In this document: piece after piece, positions 17,169 to 25,567 of the stretch | Layout of the letters: the number at the start of each line of letters is the position of its first letter | How positions within the stretch are numbered: the stretch's first letter is position 1 | Assembly: GCF_000338875.1 (NCBI RefSeq) | Contig: NZ_AOMO01000024.1 | Location: 186,001 to 250,000, forward strand | Direction: 5' to 3' | DNA from: Vibrio mimicus CAIM 602 | GTDB lineage: Bacteria; Pseudomonadota; Gammaproteobacteria; Enterobacterales; Vibrionaceae | Length of the DNA: 64,000 nucleotides | Notes under the pieces: generated by a model | Database searches by the model: none | What the model saw: the letters and a program-made list of their open reading frames with translations, nothing else | What the model was told of the DNA's origin: nothing | Made by a program: the position numbers and the translations under genes

Positions 17169-18216
17169 CTCCTTGCCGCCTTGTGCTGCGCTCGAACATC
17201 GCCTTTGGCTGTTGATCGACAGCCGCGTGTTTGGCGGCATAGAGAGCCATGTGCTGCAATTGGCTCAAGGGTTGCAGCAGCATCAACAGTCCGTCGTGGT
17301 GGTGATTCTGCGACGTTATCAAAGCGATACACCTTTGCTGCAAAAACTCAGCGAAACCGACATTCCGTTTTGTATTTTGGCTGACGCTGTACCTCAGCGC
17401 TCACTCAACCAAGCATTACTCGCAGCCCTTCGTCACTACCAACCTCATCTTGTGCATGCTCACGGCTATAAGGCGAGCTTACTCAGTCGATTAGCGGTCA
17501 AACGCTCTGGCTTGCCCATACGTCAGTTCACCACCTATCACGCCGGTGAAACGCCAGTTGGCCGAGTTAAGCTGTATGACTGGTGTGATCGCTATACGGC
17601 CTTTCTCTCGCATCACTCGTTTTCTGTCAGTAACGATATTGCACGCAAAGTGCCTTTTCACACGACTCGACTGAATAACTTTGTTGATACGGATAAGCTC
17701 ACGTTCAAGCATGGTGAACAAATCGCGTTTGTTGGGCGTTTAAGCCCAGAAAAAGGCCCCGATCGGATGATCACCATCGCCGCATCTCTGCCAGACATGA
17801 TGTTTGATGTGTATGGAGATGGCGTTTGCTATACCGATTTGGTTACTCAATCACCAAGCAATATCCGTTGGCACGGGCACCAAACTCATATGCATACAGT
17901 ATGGCCAAACGTTGGCGTACTGATTCTCTGCTCGCGAGCCGAAGGGCTACCTTTGGCGGCCTTGGAAGCCATGGCTCAAGGCATTTTGGTGATCGCTTCT
18001 CCGGTTGGCGAGTTACCCACGCTGATCCAACATGGCGTAAACGGTTTTCTGGCAGACAGTGAACAAGCCTTTTGCGATGTACTGCAGCACTGGCAAACGC
18101 TACCCCAAACCAAGCAACAAGCTCTACGCTTAGCTGCGCGGGAAAGCGTACTGGCTCATTACTCTTCTTCCGCGGTAATACCGCAGCTCCTCACACATTA
18201 TCAAAAACCGATTTGA
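17149..18216 (+). CDS. sypH: SypH, GT4-family glycosyltransferase
   Basis: 355-residue GT-B fold glycosyltransferase, retaining GT4 type. The N-terminal domain has a G-rich loop RVFGGIESHVLQLAQG. The C-terminal nucleotide-sugar domain shows IAFVGRLSPEKGPDRMI and the ExxxxxxxE signature as EGLPLAALEAMAQG. No membrane segment, so it acts at the cytoplasmic face on lipid-linked oligosaccharide. The start at 17149 (MKPATLNSLPP) lies inside the sypG 3' end, which implies coupled translation. It is the last gene before the sypI promoter. Sugar donor and linkage cannot be predicted. Confidence 0.87.
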   Translation: MKPATLNSLPPCAALEHRLWLLIDSRVFGGIESHVLQLAQGLQQHQQSVVVVILRRYQSDTPLLQKLSETDIPFCILADAVPQRSLNQALLAALRHYQPHLVHAHGYKASLLSRLAVKRSGLPIRQFTTYHAGETPVGRVKLYDWCDRYTAFLSHHSFSVSNDIARKVPFHTTRLNNFVDTDKLTFKHGEQIAFVGRLSPEKGPDRMITIAASLPDMMFDVYGDGVCYTDLVTQSPSNIRWHGHQTHMHTVWPNVGVLILCSRAEGLPLAALEAMAQGILVIASPVGELPTLIQHGVNGFLADSEQAFCDVLQHWQTLPQTKQQALRLAARESVLAHYSSSAVIPQLLTHYQKPI

Positions 18217-18231
18217 TTCTCATATTGAGAA
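18217..18231 (+). promoter_or_regulatory. perfect SypG-type enhancer palindrome upstream of sypI
   Basis: TTCTCA-TAT-TGAGAA, a perfect 6-3-6 inverted repeat directly after the sypH stop codon. It ends 58 bases before the sigma54 promoter. This and the sypM copy define the motif used for the other sites. Confidence 0.75.
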
Positions 18232-18288
18232 CGTCAAGCACCTTCAAAATTACTGCTTATTTTTCATTAGGTTAAACGGGGCTCTTTT

Positions 18289-18304
18289 TGGCATCCGCTT
18301 TGCT
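18289..18304 (+). promoter_or_regulatory. sigma54 promoter of sypI
   Basis: TGGCATCCGCTTTGCT: perfect -12 TTGCT, -24 TGGCAT, and GG-to-GC distance of 12. It sits 120 bases before the sypI ATG. V. fischeri also has a sigma54 promoter before sypI. Confidence 0.82.
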
Positions 18305-18424
18305 TTACCTCTCTTAAGGTTCCATTTTGGCCTGCGCTAGCTAAGCCTCGTTGTCATTGACGAAACCTCTATTTCGCAACGTCACACGACTTTTCAACCA
18401 TTTTCGAATCATAAGGAAAGCACT

Positions 18425-19627
18425 ATGGCAGTTAGAAAAAATGTCTTGTTTGTGCATTACGGGGATAACTGGATTCGCGGCAGTGAACGCTGCTTGATCG
18501 ATCACCTGCTCCATCTGGATCGCAGCCGCTTTTTACCTTTCTTGTGGACCAATAACGCCATGCTGCATGAAGAGATTAGCAAAATGGGGATTCACAGTGT
18601 GCTTAGCCCTTTCCCGATTTTGCTGGGATGGAAAGCTCCGCGCTTTCAACTGTTCGGCTGGTGGAATTTGGTTAATACCGCGAAGACCTTGATTAAGAAT
18701 TGCAAAATCGACCTTATTCATGTCAACAGCGCCGCGCCCTGCCAATGGATTGGGAAAGCCGCGAACGAGACAGGAACGCCTTGGCTTGCTCAACTGCATT
18801 CGGATTACCCAGCTCGTGATCGGCTCACTCTTGCTCTCCATCGCGTTCCGAACATCATTGCCGTCAGCTATGCCATTACCGATAAATTAATGAGTGACGG
18901 CTACCCTGCTGAGCGAATTCATGTCATCCATAATGGAATTGATACTGAGCGGCTTGAGCCATTGCCTGCAATGGATCTCCGCCAACGACTACAGTTGGAT
19001 GACGATGCCTTTTTATTCATCTCTGTCGGTTCACTCATCAAACGCAAAGGTATGGATCGTCTTTTACAAGCGATGCGTTTCTTCGTGTTGGAACACCCTA
19101 ATGCCCATCTAATCATTGTCGGAGATGGCTCTGAGCGAAAATCGCTTGAGCAGATGAGTGACTACCTCAAGCTCTCACAACACATTCATTTTGTGGGTGA
19201 GCAGCACAATGTCATGGGCTGGCTCAAAGGTGCGAATGCGTTTATCAGTGGCGCCCGAAGAGAACCATTTGGTTTGGTGATTGCCGAAGCGGCGTTAGCC
19301 GAACTCCCCATTATTGCTCCCGACACTGGCGGCATACCTGAAATCCTACGCCACCAAACTCACGGCCAGCTCTACCCTAAAGAGAGTACGAAGGCGATGC
19401 ATGAAGCCATGCGTTGGATGATACAAAACCCAATTGATGCCAAGATGATGGCGGTGCAAGCTCACGCTCATATTCTTCTCGCCCATACGCTTGAAAAAAA
19501 TCGCACGGCAATTCAAGCGCTTTACGAGCAAATCCTCTCAAGCCCTGCAACCTATAAAGACTCATTTTGGGCGACTTGGCGTCCAGTCAAAACCTATGTT
19601 TCTCAACGCTTTTCTTTAGGGGGTTGA
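18425..19627 (+). CDS. sypI: SypI, GT4-family glycosyltransferase
   Basis: 400-residue cytoplasmic GT-B glycosyltransferase. N-terminal domain opens NVLFVHYGDNWIRGSERC. The C-terminal domain has FISVGSLIKRKGMDRLL and the catalytic EPFGLVIAEAALAELPI (E-x7-E pattern), followed by the donor-site segment ISGARRE. It is the first gene of the sypIJKL unit, behind its own sigma54 promoter and AAGGAAAG ribosome site. It ends one base before sypJ. In the syp pathway it should extend the repeat unit started by SypR; its sugar specificity is unknown. Confidence 0.87.
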   Translation: MAVRKNVLFVHYGDNWIRGSERCLIDHLLHLDRSRFLPFLWTNNAMLHEEISKMGIHSVLSPFPILLGWKAPRFQLFGWWNLVNTAKTLIKNCKIDLIHVNSAAPCQWIGKAANETGTPWLAQLHSDYPARDRLTLALHRVPNIIAVSYAITDKLMSDGYPAERIHVIHNGIDTERLEPLPAMDLRQRLQLDDDAFLFISVGSLIKRKGMDRLLQAMRFFVLEHPNAHLIIVGDGSERKSLEQMSDYLKLSQHIHFVGEQHNVMGWLKGANAFISGARREPFGLVIAEAALAELPIIAPDTGGIPEILRHQTHGQLYPKESTKAMHEAMRWMIQNPIDAKMMAVQAHAHILLAHTLEKNRTAIQALYEQILSSPATYKDSFWATWRPVKTYVSQRFSLGG

Positions 19628-19628
19628 T

Positions 19629-20816
19629 ATGGCTGCTATTCATTGTCTGATTTTTGATCCTATCGCCTTTCAAGGCGGCTCAAAAATCGCAACCCGTATG
19701 GCACTCCAGCAAGTGGGTGCCAATCAGGCTCAATTTACTATCGTGACTCAACACCCAGAGAGCTGGCAGCACTCTGCTTTCAACTCAAAACACAGTGTAA
19801 AGATCATCACACTCCCCAGTTGTGGCAATTTGGGGTTAGCGACTCAAGGGTTGAGTTATTGGCTCAAACACGGCGTTTATTTCCTCTGGCTATGCTGGTT
19901 TGCCCTACGCTGTCCGCGCTTTCATCTCCTTCTGGGTAGTTCTGGCCCCGGAGTCGATATGGCGCTGCACTTATTCGCGCGAGTGACTCGCATCCCCTTG
20001 ATTCAATTGGTACACGGCCCGGTTGGGCAATCTCGCGCAACGGGTTATTACTTAAGTAAAGCGAATAAGCTGTTTTATCTGCCTTCAAGTAAACCGAGTT
20101 TGCTCAAGGCGTTGAGCCACTACTACGCTTCCTCATTCGGTAGTGACAATGCCCAAACCCTCGCTGCGTTTACTTTAGCAAGCCGCCACAGCCAAGAATT
20201 TGTGAATGGCCTGCCTATCGAGCAGTGGCCCACTCAGTGCCAGTATCATTCACCCTGCATTTTTTGGGCGGCTTCCTTACTCAAATGGAAAGGCTTGGAT
20301 TTGCTGCTTGAATCCCTTGAACAACTGGTCAAACGGGTTCCTTCAACCACCCACATTTGCTATATCAAACCACAGCAAACACACCTGCCCACCAGTCACG
20401 CTCCGAGGTCTCTGCCTCACGTCAATTGGCATGAAGATCCTCAAGATTTGGATGCCATTCGCAGCCAATGCAATCTGTTCGTTTCCACCAGCCAGCAAGA
20501 ACCTTTTGGATTATCGATACTGGAAGCCTTAGCCGCGGGAATGTGCGTGATTATTCCTGAAGATAATGCGTATTGGGATTCGCTGCTAACTCATGAACTC
20601 AACTGCCTGAAGTACGCTCCCAATGATGCCAACAGCTTGGCGGAAACACTGCACCGCGCCATCACCGAGCCTCATCTCGCCCAAAGACTCGGCAATCAAG
20701 CTCTGGATATTGCTCAACACTATCATGCTGAAGAGTGTTATTGGCCGATAGCGCAAAGTGTTCAACAGGGGGCTGCACCTTCTCACTCCCACCAATCTTC
20801 TTACCATTTTTTGTGA
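19629..20816 (+). CDS. sypJ: SypJ, glycosyltransferase
   Basis: 395 residues, GT4-like. The donor-binding C-terminal half has IFWAASLLKWKGLDLLLES and the catalytic pattern EPFGLSILEALAAGMCVI. The N-terminal half starts HCLIFDPIAFQGGSKIATRM and is less like a typical GT4, with an aromatic hydrophobic stretch near residues 75-100 (YFLWLCWFALRC) that may associate with the membrane. It starts with AGGGGGTTGAT just upstream, one base after sypI, and ends 9 bases before sypK. Called sypJ by order in the cluster. Confidence 0.83.
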   Translation: MAAIHCLIFDPIAFQGGSKIATRMALQQVGANQAQFTIVTQHPESWQHSAFNSKHSVKIITLPSCGNLGLATQGLSYWLKHGVYFLWLCWFALRCPRFHLLLGSSGPGVDMALHLFARVTRIPLIQLVHGPVGQSRATGYYLSKANKLFYLPSSKPSLLKALSHYYASSFGSDNAQTLAAFTLASRHSQEFVNGLPIEQWPTQCQYHSPCIFWAASLLKWKGLDLLLESLEQLVKRVPSTTHICYIKPQQTHLPTSHAPRSLPHVNWHEDPQDLDAIRSQCNLFVSTSQQEPFGLSILEALAAGMCVIIPEDNAYWDSLLTHELNCLKYAPNDANSLAETLHRAITEPHLAQRLGNQALDIAQHYHAEECYWPIAQSVQQGAAPSHSHQSSYHFL

Positions 20817-20825
20817 GGCAAGATT

Positions 20826-22289
20826 ATGAGTAACCCGCGCCCAGCCATACCTTCTGCTTTATCTCACTTCGCCTTGTATGGGATAAGCCTGCTCTTGATT
20901 AAAGGTATTTCTCTGATCATGTTGCCCGTGATTGCACGTTATTTAAGTGCGGAGCAGCTCGGTCGCTTAGAGTTACTCGCCACTTGTGGTGCCCTGCTTG
21001 GCATCATCAGCACAGCCTCCATGCACGAGAGCCTGTATCGTTTCACAGCCAATTTAACGTCTGAGGAACAACGTCAACATCAAGCATCACATCTCGCCAC
21101 GCTTTCACTGCTTTTTTCAATGCTGGTGTGTGGTTTGGGGCTTGGGCTGCTCAAGCTTTTCCCTGAGTTGTTAAACGCCATTCCACTCAGCCGCTTTGAA
21201 TTAACTTTACTGCTGCTGGCACTGCTGTTTGAAGGCCCGGTGTCACTGCATTTAACCTGGTTACGTATGCAAGAAAAAGCCAAGCTCTTTTTGCTGATCA
21301 GTGTCGGCAGTAGCGCATTGCAAATTACGCTTATTTTGTTTGTTCTCATGACACAACCTAGCGTATGGGGAGTGCTTGCTGCAGGTACATTTACTCGGGT
21401 TTGTCAGTTTGTCGCTTTAACCTTCATTAATCGCTTTCGTTTGGTTTACCCAGCACACGCCACTCAGCTTTTACGCTACAGCTTACCTCTGATGCTTTCT
21501 GCTATGGTGGCTTACGGCTTAAATGGCGCTGAGCGCTGGTTCATCAGCAGCACAACCGCACTAGAGACCTTGGGCTACTACGCTATTGCTGCAAAATTTT
21601 CCCTTGCAATGTGTTTACTCGTTCAACCTTTTGGTATGTGGTGGATGCCTAAACGTTTTGCCATGCTCGAACAGCAAGGCGGTGACGCGGTAGCGCGCTA
21701 TACTCGAATCGGCATGGCTTATGTGTTGCTGTTGTCTTTGTGCATGGCGTTTTGGGGGCAATGGTTTATCGCATTTGCATTGCCTGCCACTTATCTCCCT
21801 GCGCAAAAAATATTGTTGATCATTCTACTTAGCGCGGCTTGTAAAGAGTGGGCTGAACTACTGAATATCGGGGTGCTCTACCAAAAACGCAGTGCTCTAC
21901 TTTTTAAAATCAATTTGTTCAGTGCCTTGTTGGCTGTCGTATTGTGTGGGTTGTTCAGTCAATGGGGAGTGATGGGTATCGCCAGTGCCATTACTTCCGC
22001 TCAATGCCTGCGTTTATTGACAATCAGCTATTTCAGTCAGCGCATACAACCTATTCCGCTACAACTGCTGCGCTTTATCCCCCAACTTGCTTTTATGCTT
22101 GCCAGCTTTGGCCTTGCTATGCAGATCAATAGCCTGATTGGACTAGTATTTTGGGGAACACTGCTGCCGATTTTGGGTTTACTGCTAAGCTGTAAATTGG
22201 GTTGGGTGAGCTTTCCTTTCCCCATGAAACAATGGGGAATCGATTGGGTTCAAAGCCACTTAACTCGCCGGACTAGGAAGGCGGCATGA
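20826..22289 (+). CDS. sypK: SypK, Wzx-type polysaccharide flippase
   Basis: 487-residue polytopic membrane protein with about 12-14 hydrophobic segments spread over the whole length, typical of the MATE/PST superfamily. The N-terminus (LYGISLLLIKGISLIMLPV, then IARYLSAEQLGRLELLAT) matches the usual Wzx opening: a long helix, then a charged loop before helix 2. It should flip the undecaprenol-linked repeat unit from the cytoplasm to the periplasm. It lies between glycosyltransferase sypJ and the polymerase sypL, whose ATG overlaps its stop (ATGA). Confidence 0.85.
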   Translation: MSNPRPAIPSALSHFALYGISLLLIKGISLIMLPVIARYLSAEQLGRLELLATCGALLGIISTASMHESLYRFTANLTSEEQRQHQASHLATLSLLFSMLVCGLGLGLLKLFPELLNAIPLSRFELTLLLLALLFEGPVSLHLTWLRMQEKAKLFLLISVGSSALQITLILFVLMTQPSVWGVLAAGTFTRVCQFVALTFINRFRLVYPAHATQLLRYSLPLMLSAMVAYGLNGAERWFISSTTALETLGYYAIAAKFSLAMCLLVQPFGMWWMPKRFAMLEQQGGDAVARYTRIGMAYVLLLSLCMAFWGQWFIAFALPATYLPAQKILLIILLSAACKEWAELLNIGVLYQKRSALLFKINLFSALLAVVLCGLFSQWGVMGIASAITSAQCLRLLTISYFSQRIQPIPLQLLRFIPQLAFMLASFGLAMQINSLIGLVFWGTLLPILGLLLSCKLGWVSFPFPMKQWGIDWVQSHLTRRTRKAA

Positions 22290-23662
22290 ATGTCAAAATA
22301 ATCGTGATCATCTTGTGCATCTTGCTCAGTGCAGCTTGGTATGTCATACCAAACCCTGTGCTGCCTTTGGTGATCGCGTTATTACCGCTGGGGGCACTGT
22401 TTGTGCTCAGCCAAACCTTCTGGCTAGTGACACTGTTTGTCGCCTTCTCTTTCTTCCGTCTGCATGAAGCCATTCCCGTGCTTTATTCGCTAAAAATTCC
22501 GCTGTTACTCTCGGTTGGCGCACTGTCTGCATTACTGTGGCACAGCCTCATTAGTCGGACTTTAAACCTCTACTGGCACCCTTGTTTAACTTGGCTTTCA
22601 CTGTTCTGGTTAGTGGTCTGTATCGGTATTGTTTTAGCATCAAACCGTGGTATCGCGATTGCGTACTTTAAGAATATTTACTGGAAAATCATGGTGATGT
22701 CTTTGGCAATTGTTTGGCTGGTAAACAGTGCCGCCAATCTTAAAAAAGCCATGCTGACCATTGTGATTTCCGGTGCCATCGTCGCGTTTGCGGCGCTGAG
22801 TAATTCAATCAACGGCATTGGGTTAGTTGAAGGGAGCCGTGTCACGGTTGGCCGGGAACTCGGCTCTATGTTAGGTGACCCCAATGATCTATCACTGGTT
22901 TTGATGTTTCCACTCGCGTTTGCGGTTGCTTTGGTCACCACCCGTGGCATGCCATTCGTGTTAAGGCTGCTGGGTATCATTGTTACTGTGATGCTGATGG
23001 CCGCGGTGATTGCCACCCAAAGCCGTGGCGGATTACTCGGATCACTCGCCGTGTTTGCCCTTTTTGCGTGGCGTCTGATCAAAAACAAAACGCTGTTGAT
23101 CGCCATAGGCGGTATCGGCGCTTTGCTGCTGTATAGCGTAGCGGGCATTTCCGATCGTGCCTCTGGCGGTAATGCAGAAGAAGGGGTCGATGCTTCAGCT
23201 ATGGGCCGACTTTACGCATGGCAGGCCGCTTTTCGTATGGCGTTAGGCCACCCCTTTTTTGGTGTCGGGCTCGATAATTTTTACTTTAACTACTATTTCT
23301 ACAGCTCACACTGGGATGGACTCAATCACGCCGTACACAGCACTTGGTTTGGAGTATTAGCGGAAACCGGCTTTTTGGGGCTCATTCTGTTTATTGTTTT
23401 TATCATCTCTTTGCTCAAAACGGCACGACACACCATCAGCCTGCTGACGCCTTCCGCACCACTGTTTGTTTTTGCCAACGCACACGCCATTTTTGCCGCG
23501 TTAGCCGGTACGATTGTGTCCGGTACTTTCCTAACTCAAGGTTTTAACTGGCCCATTTACATCTTGGCGGCGTTAACTGTGGCCGTTGCACACATTACGC
23601 AAAACCATTCTCAAATTGAGAATGAGGCTCCCAATTCGACAGACAAAATGACAACTCATTGA
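22286..23662 (+). CDS. sypL: SypL, Wzy-type O-antigen polymerase/ligase
   Basis: 458-residue inner-membrane protein with about 11 predicted helices and one large periplasmic loop near residues 285-350. That loop includes GGNAEEGVDASAMGRLYAWQ, HPFFGVGLDNF and HAVHSTWFGVLAETGFLG, the Wzy_C (O-antigen ligase-like) signature with its H-N/H-S motif. It should join repeat units in the periplasm into the chain exported through SypC under SypO control. It overlaps sypK by 4 bases. Its last codons contain the enhancer palindrome that serves sypM (23608-23622). Confidence 0.87.
   Translation: MNVKIIVIILCILLSAAWYVIPNPVLPLVIALLPLGALFVLSQTFWLVTLFVAFSFFRLHEAIPVLYSLKIPLLLSVGALSALLWHSLISRTLNLYWHPCLTWLSLFWLVVCIGIVLASNRGIAIAYFKNIYWKIMVMSLAIVWLVNSAANLKKAMLTIVISGAIVAFAALSNSINGIGLVEGSRVTVGRELGSMLGDPNDLSLVLMFPLAFAVALVTTRGMPFVLRLLGIIVTVMLMAAVIATQSRGGLLGSLAVFALFAWRLIKNKTLLIAIGGIGALLLYSVAGISDRASGGNAEEGVDASAMGRLYAWQAAFRMALGHPFFGVGLDNFYFNYYFYSSHWDGLNHAVHSTWFGVLAETGFLGLILFIVFIISLLKTARHTISLLTPSAPLFVFANAHAIFAALAGTIVSGTFLTQGFNWPIYILAALTVAVAHITQNHSQIENEAPNSTDKMTTH
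23608..23622 (+). promoter_or_regulatory. perfect SypG-type enhancer palindrome upstream of sypM
   Basis: TTCTCA-AAT-TGAGAA, a perfect 6-3-6 inverted repeat within the 3' end of sypL and 60 bases before the candidate sigma54 promoter of sypM. Confidence 0.72.
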
Positions 23663-23681
23663 TTTTATTTTATTAAAAATC

Positions 23682-23697
23682 AGGCACAACTTTTGAA
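23682..23697 (+). promoter_or_regulatory. candidate sigma54 promoter of sypM
   Basis: AGGCACAACTTTTGAA: GGCAC at -24 with correct spacing, but the -12 box is TTGA rather than TTGC. Located 37 bases before the sypM ATG. The enhancer 60 bases upstream and the known sigma54 promoter before V. fischeri sypM support it. Confidence 0.55.
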
Positions 23698-23733
23698 GTA
23701 AAAGATCTACTCAACCAATAAAAGGAGTTGGTT

Positions 23734-24462
23734 ATGTGGATTGCAAAAACGGCTCAAACTAAACAGTGGCTAAAACAACACCCTGACCCACGCATGCAAA
23801 CACTCTTTCGTACGCTCAAACAAATCAGAAGTTGGGAGCTGCGTTTTCCTTCTTTTATCAATTTCCTGATCCGCGTGGTTTATCTCACCCTACACAATCT
23901 GCTGGGCAGTGTGATGCGAACTTTGGTTTACACCCCCGCCTTTCGCGCCCGAGCCAAAAAATGTGGCAATAGACTCTGGCTCTACGGTGGCACACCCTAC
24001 ATTTCAGGCCCGTTAGAACTGCACATTGGCCATGGTTGCCGCATTTCGGGGCAAACCACCTTTTCTGGCCGTAGCCAGAGCCTCAACCCCACATTAATCA
24101 TCGGAAATAATGTGGGGATTGGCTGGCAAACCACCATTGCAGTCGGTACACAAGTGATCTTGGAAGACAATGTACGCATTGCAGGCCGCGCCTTTCTGTG
24201 TGGTTACCCCGGTCACCCAGTTGATCCAGAAGCCCGAGCTCGTGGCGAAGCAGAAACCGATGATCAGATTGGTCCAATCCATCTTAAGCGTGATGTGTGG
24301 TTAGGAACCAATGTATGCGTGATGCGTAACGTCACCATAGGTGAAGGCACTATTGTGGCGGCGGGCAGTGTGGTCACTCATGATCTTCCTGCGTTTGTGT
24401 TGGCCGCTGGTAACCCAGCTCGAGTCGTAAAAAGCTTAGAACTAGGGGGAAGCCATGCGTGA
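23734..24462 (+). CDS. sypM: SypM, hexapeptide-repeat acetyltransferase
   Basis: 242 residues. The second half is a left-handed beta-helix of hexapeptide repeats ([LIV]-G-x4): LHIGHGCRIS, LIIGNNVGIG, VILEDNVRIAGRAF, VWLGTNVCVMRNVTIGEGTIVAAGSVV. It ends with the VLAAGNPARVVK motif common to the maltose/galactoside acetyltransferase group. The first 90 residues hold a hydrophobic stretch (FLIRVVYLTLHNLLGSVM) that may attach it to the membrane. Probably O-acetylates the syp polysaccharide. The ATG at 23734 has AAAGGAG 8 bases upstream; a TTG two codons earlier is not needed. Overlaps sypN by 8 bases. Confidence 0.86.
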   Translation: MWIAKTAQTKQWLKQHPDPRMQTLFRTLKQIRSWELRFPSFINFLIRVVYLTLHNLLGSVMRTLVYTPAFRARAKKCGNRLWLYGGTPYISGPLELHIGHGCRISGQTTFSGRSQSLNPTLIIGNNVGIGWQTTIAVGTQVILEDNVRIAGRAFLCGYPGHPVDPEARARGEAETDDQIGPIHLKRDVWLGTNVCVMRNVTIGEGTIVAAGSVVTHDLPAFVLAAGNPARVVKSLELGGSHA

Positions 24463-25567
24463 TTTGATTGTTTTTGGTGAGGATTTTGGTGGTTTGCCTT
24501 CCAGCACTCAGCACCTGATTCTGCAACTCTCTCGCGAGCGAAAAGTCCTTTGGATCAATTCGATTGGCCTTCGCCAACCTAAATTGAACTGGCGGGATAT
24601 GGCTCGAGTGTGGCAAAAACTCCGGGGGCAAACCCGCCAAACCTATTCCACTCAAGTTGCTCCGCCCGCGCAGATACAGGTCGTCAATTTGCGAACCATT
24701 CCCGCCCCTCGATCATCATGGGCAAGAGCGCTGGCCAAAACCGCGATGCTGACTCAGCTGAAACCCATTTTGCGCCGAGCACAACTTAACCAACCTATTT
24801 TATGGAGTTCACTGCCCACGGCTGCGGATTTATGTGGCGAATTGGGCGAATCCGCCGTGGTGTATTATTGCGGTGATGATTTTGCAGCTTTAGACGGCGT
24901 CGATCACGACACAGTTGCCCAGCATGAAGATCGTTTGGTCGACCATGCACAATTAATCTTGGCTGCCAGCCAAGAGTTGCAGCAGAAGTTTCCTGCTCAG
25001 AAAACCCATTTTCTACCGCATGGTGTCGACCTCAAACTCTTTACCACGCCAGCAGAACGTGCCCATGATTTGCCCAACAATGGCCGGCCAATTGCCGGGT
25101 TCTACGGTAGCCTTTCTGAATGGTTAGATTGCAAGATGCTCAATCACGTAACTGCCGCCTTACCCGATTGGAATTTTGTGTTTATCGGCCCCAATAAGCT
25201 GGAAAAAGAAGCCCTAGTTCTAAGAGAAAACGTCTATTTGTTGGGGAGTCGTCCACACCATCAGCTACCAAGCTATTGCCAACATTGGGATGTTAGTCTA
25301 TTACCATTTAAGCTTAATGAACAAATTCGCGCCTGCAGCCCGCTTAAGTTGATGGAATATCTCGCGATAGGTAAACCTATTTTGTCGAGCCCGTACCCAG
25401 CAGCGTTACGCTATCAGGACCAGCTCCATTTGGTATCCAATGCTCAGCAGATGATCACGGCATTGTCACGCTATCGTTCATTAAGCCCGTCTTCTCCTCA
25501 GTGTGTCACACAAGACAGTTGGCATTCGCGGAGTATGTGGTTATCCAACCTGCTGGAGCAGCTATGA
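24455..25567 (+). CDS. sypN: SypN, glycosyltransferase (GT4-like)
   Basis: 370-residue cytoplasmic glycosyltransferase of the type with a short C-terminal domain. Features: LIVFGEDFGGLPSSTQHL at the start, YYCGDDFAALDG and FLPHGVDLKLF at the domain junction, IAGFYGSLSEWLDCKML beginning the donor domain, and ACSPLKLMEYLAIGKPIL in place of the usual E-x7-E loop. Related proteins are found in colanic-acid and succinoglycan-like clusters. It overlaps sypM by 8 bases and sypO by an ATGA junction. Sugar specificity unknown. Confidence 0.83.
   Translation: MRDLIVFGEDFGGLPSSTQHLILQLSRERKVLWINSIGLRQPKLNWRDMARVWQKLRGQTRQTYSTQVAPPAQIQVVNLRTIPAPRSSWARALAKTAMLTQLKPILRRAQLNQPILWSSLPTAADLCGELGESAVVYYCGDDFAALDGVDHDTVAQHEDRLVDHAQLILAASQELQQKFPAQKTHFLPHGVDLKLFTTPAERAHDLPNNGRPIAGFYGSLSEWLDCKMLNHVTAALPDWNFVFIGPNKLEKEALVLRENVYLLGSRPHHQLPSYCQHWDVSLLPFKLNEQIRACSPLKLMEYLAIGKPILSSPYPAALRYQDQLHLVSNAQQMITALSRYRSLSPSSPQCVTQDSWHSRSMWLSNLLEQL

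Noticed and set aside
22678..23148. 156-codon minus-strand frame
   Set aside because: Exact antisense of sypL; no ribosome site, composition mirrors the membrane protein.
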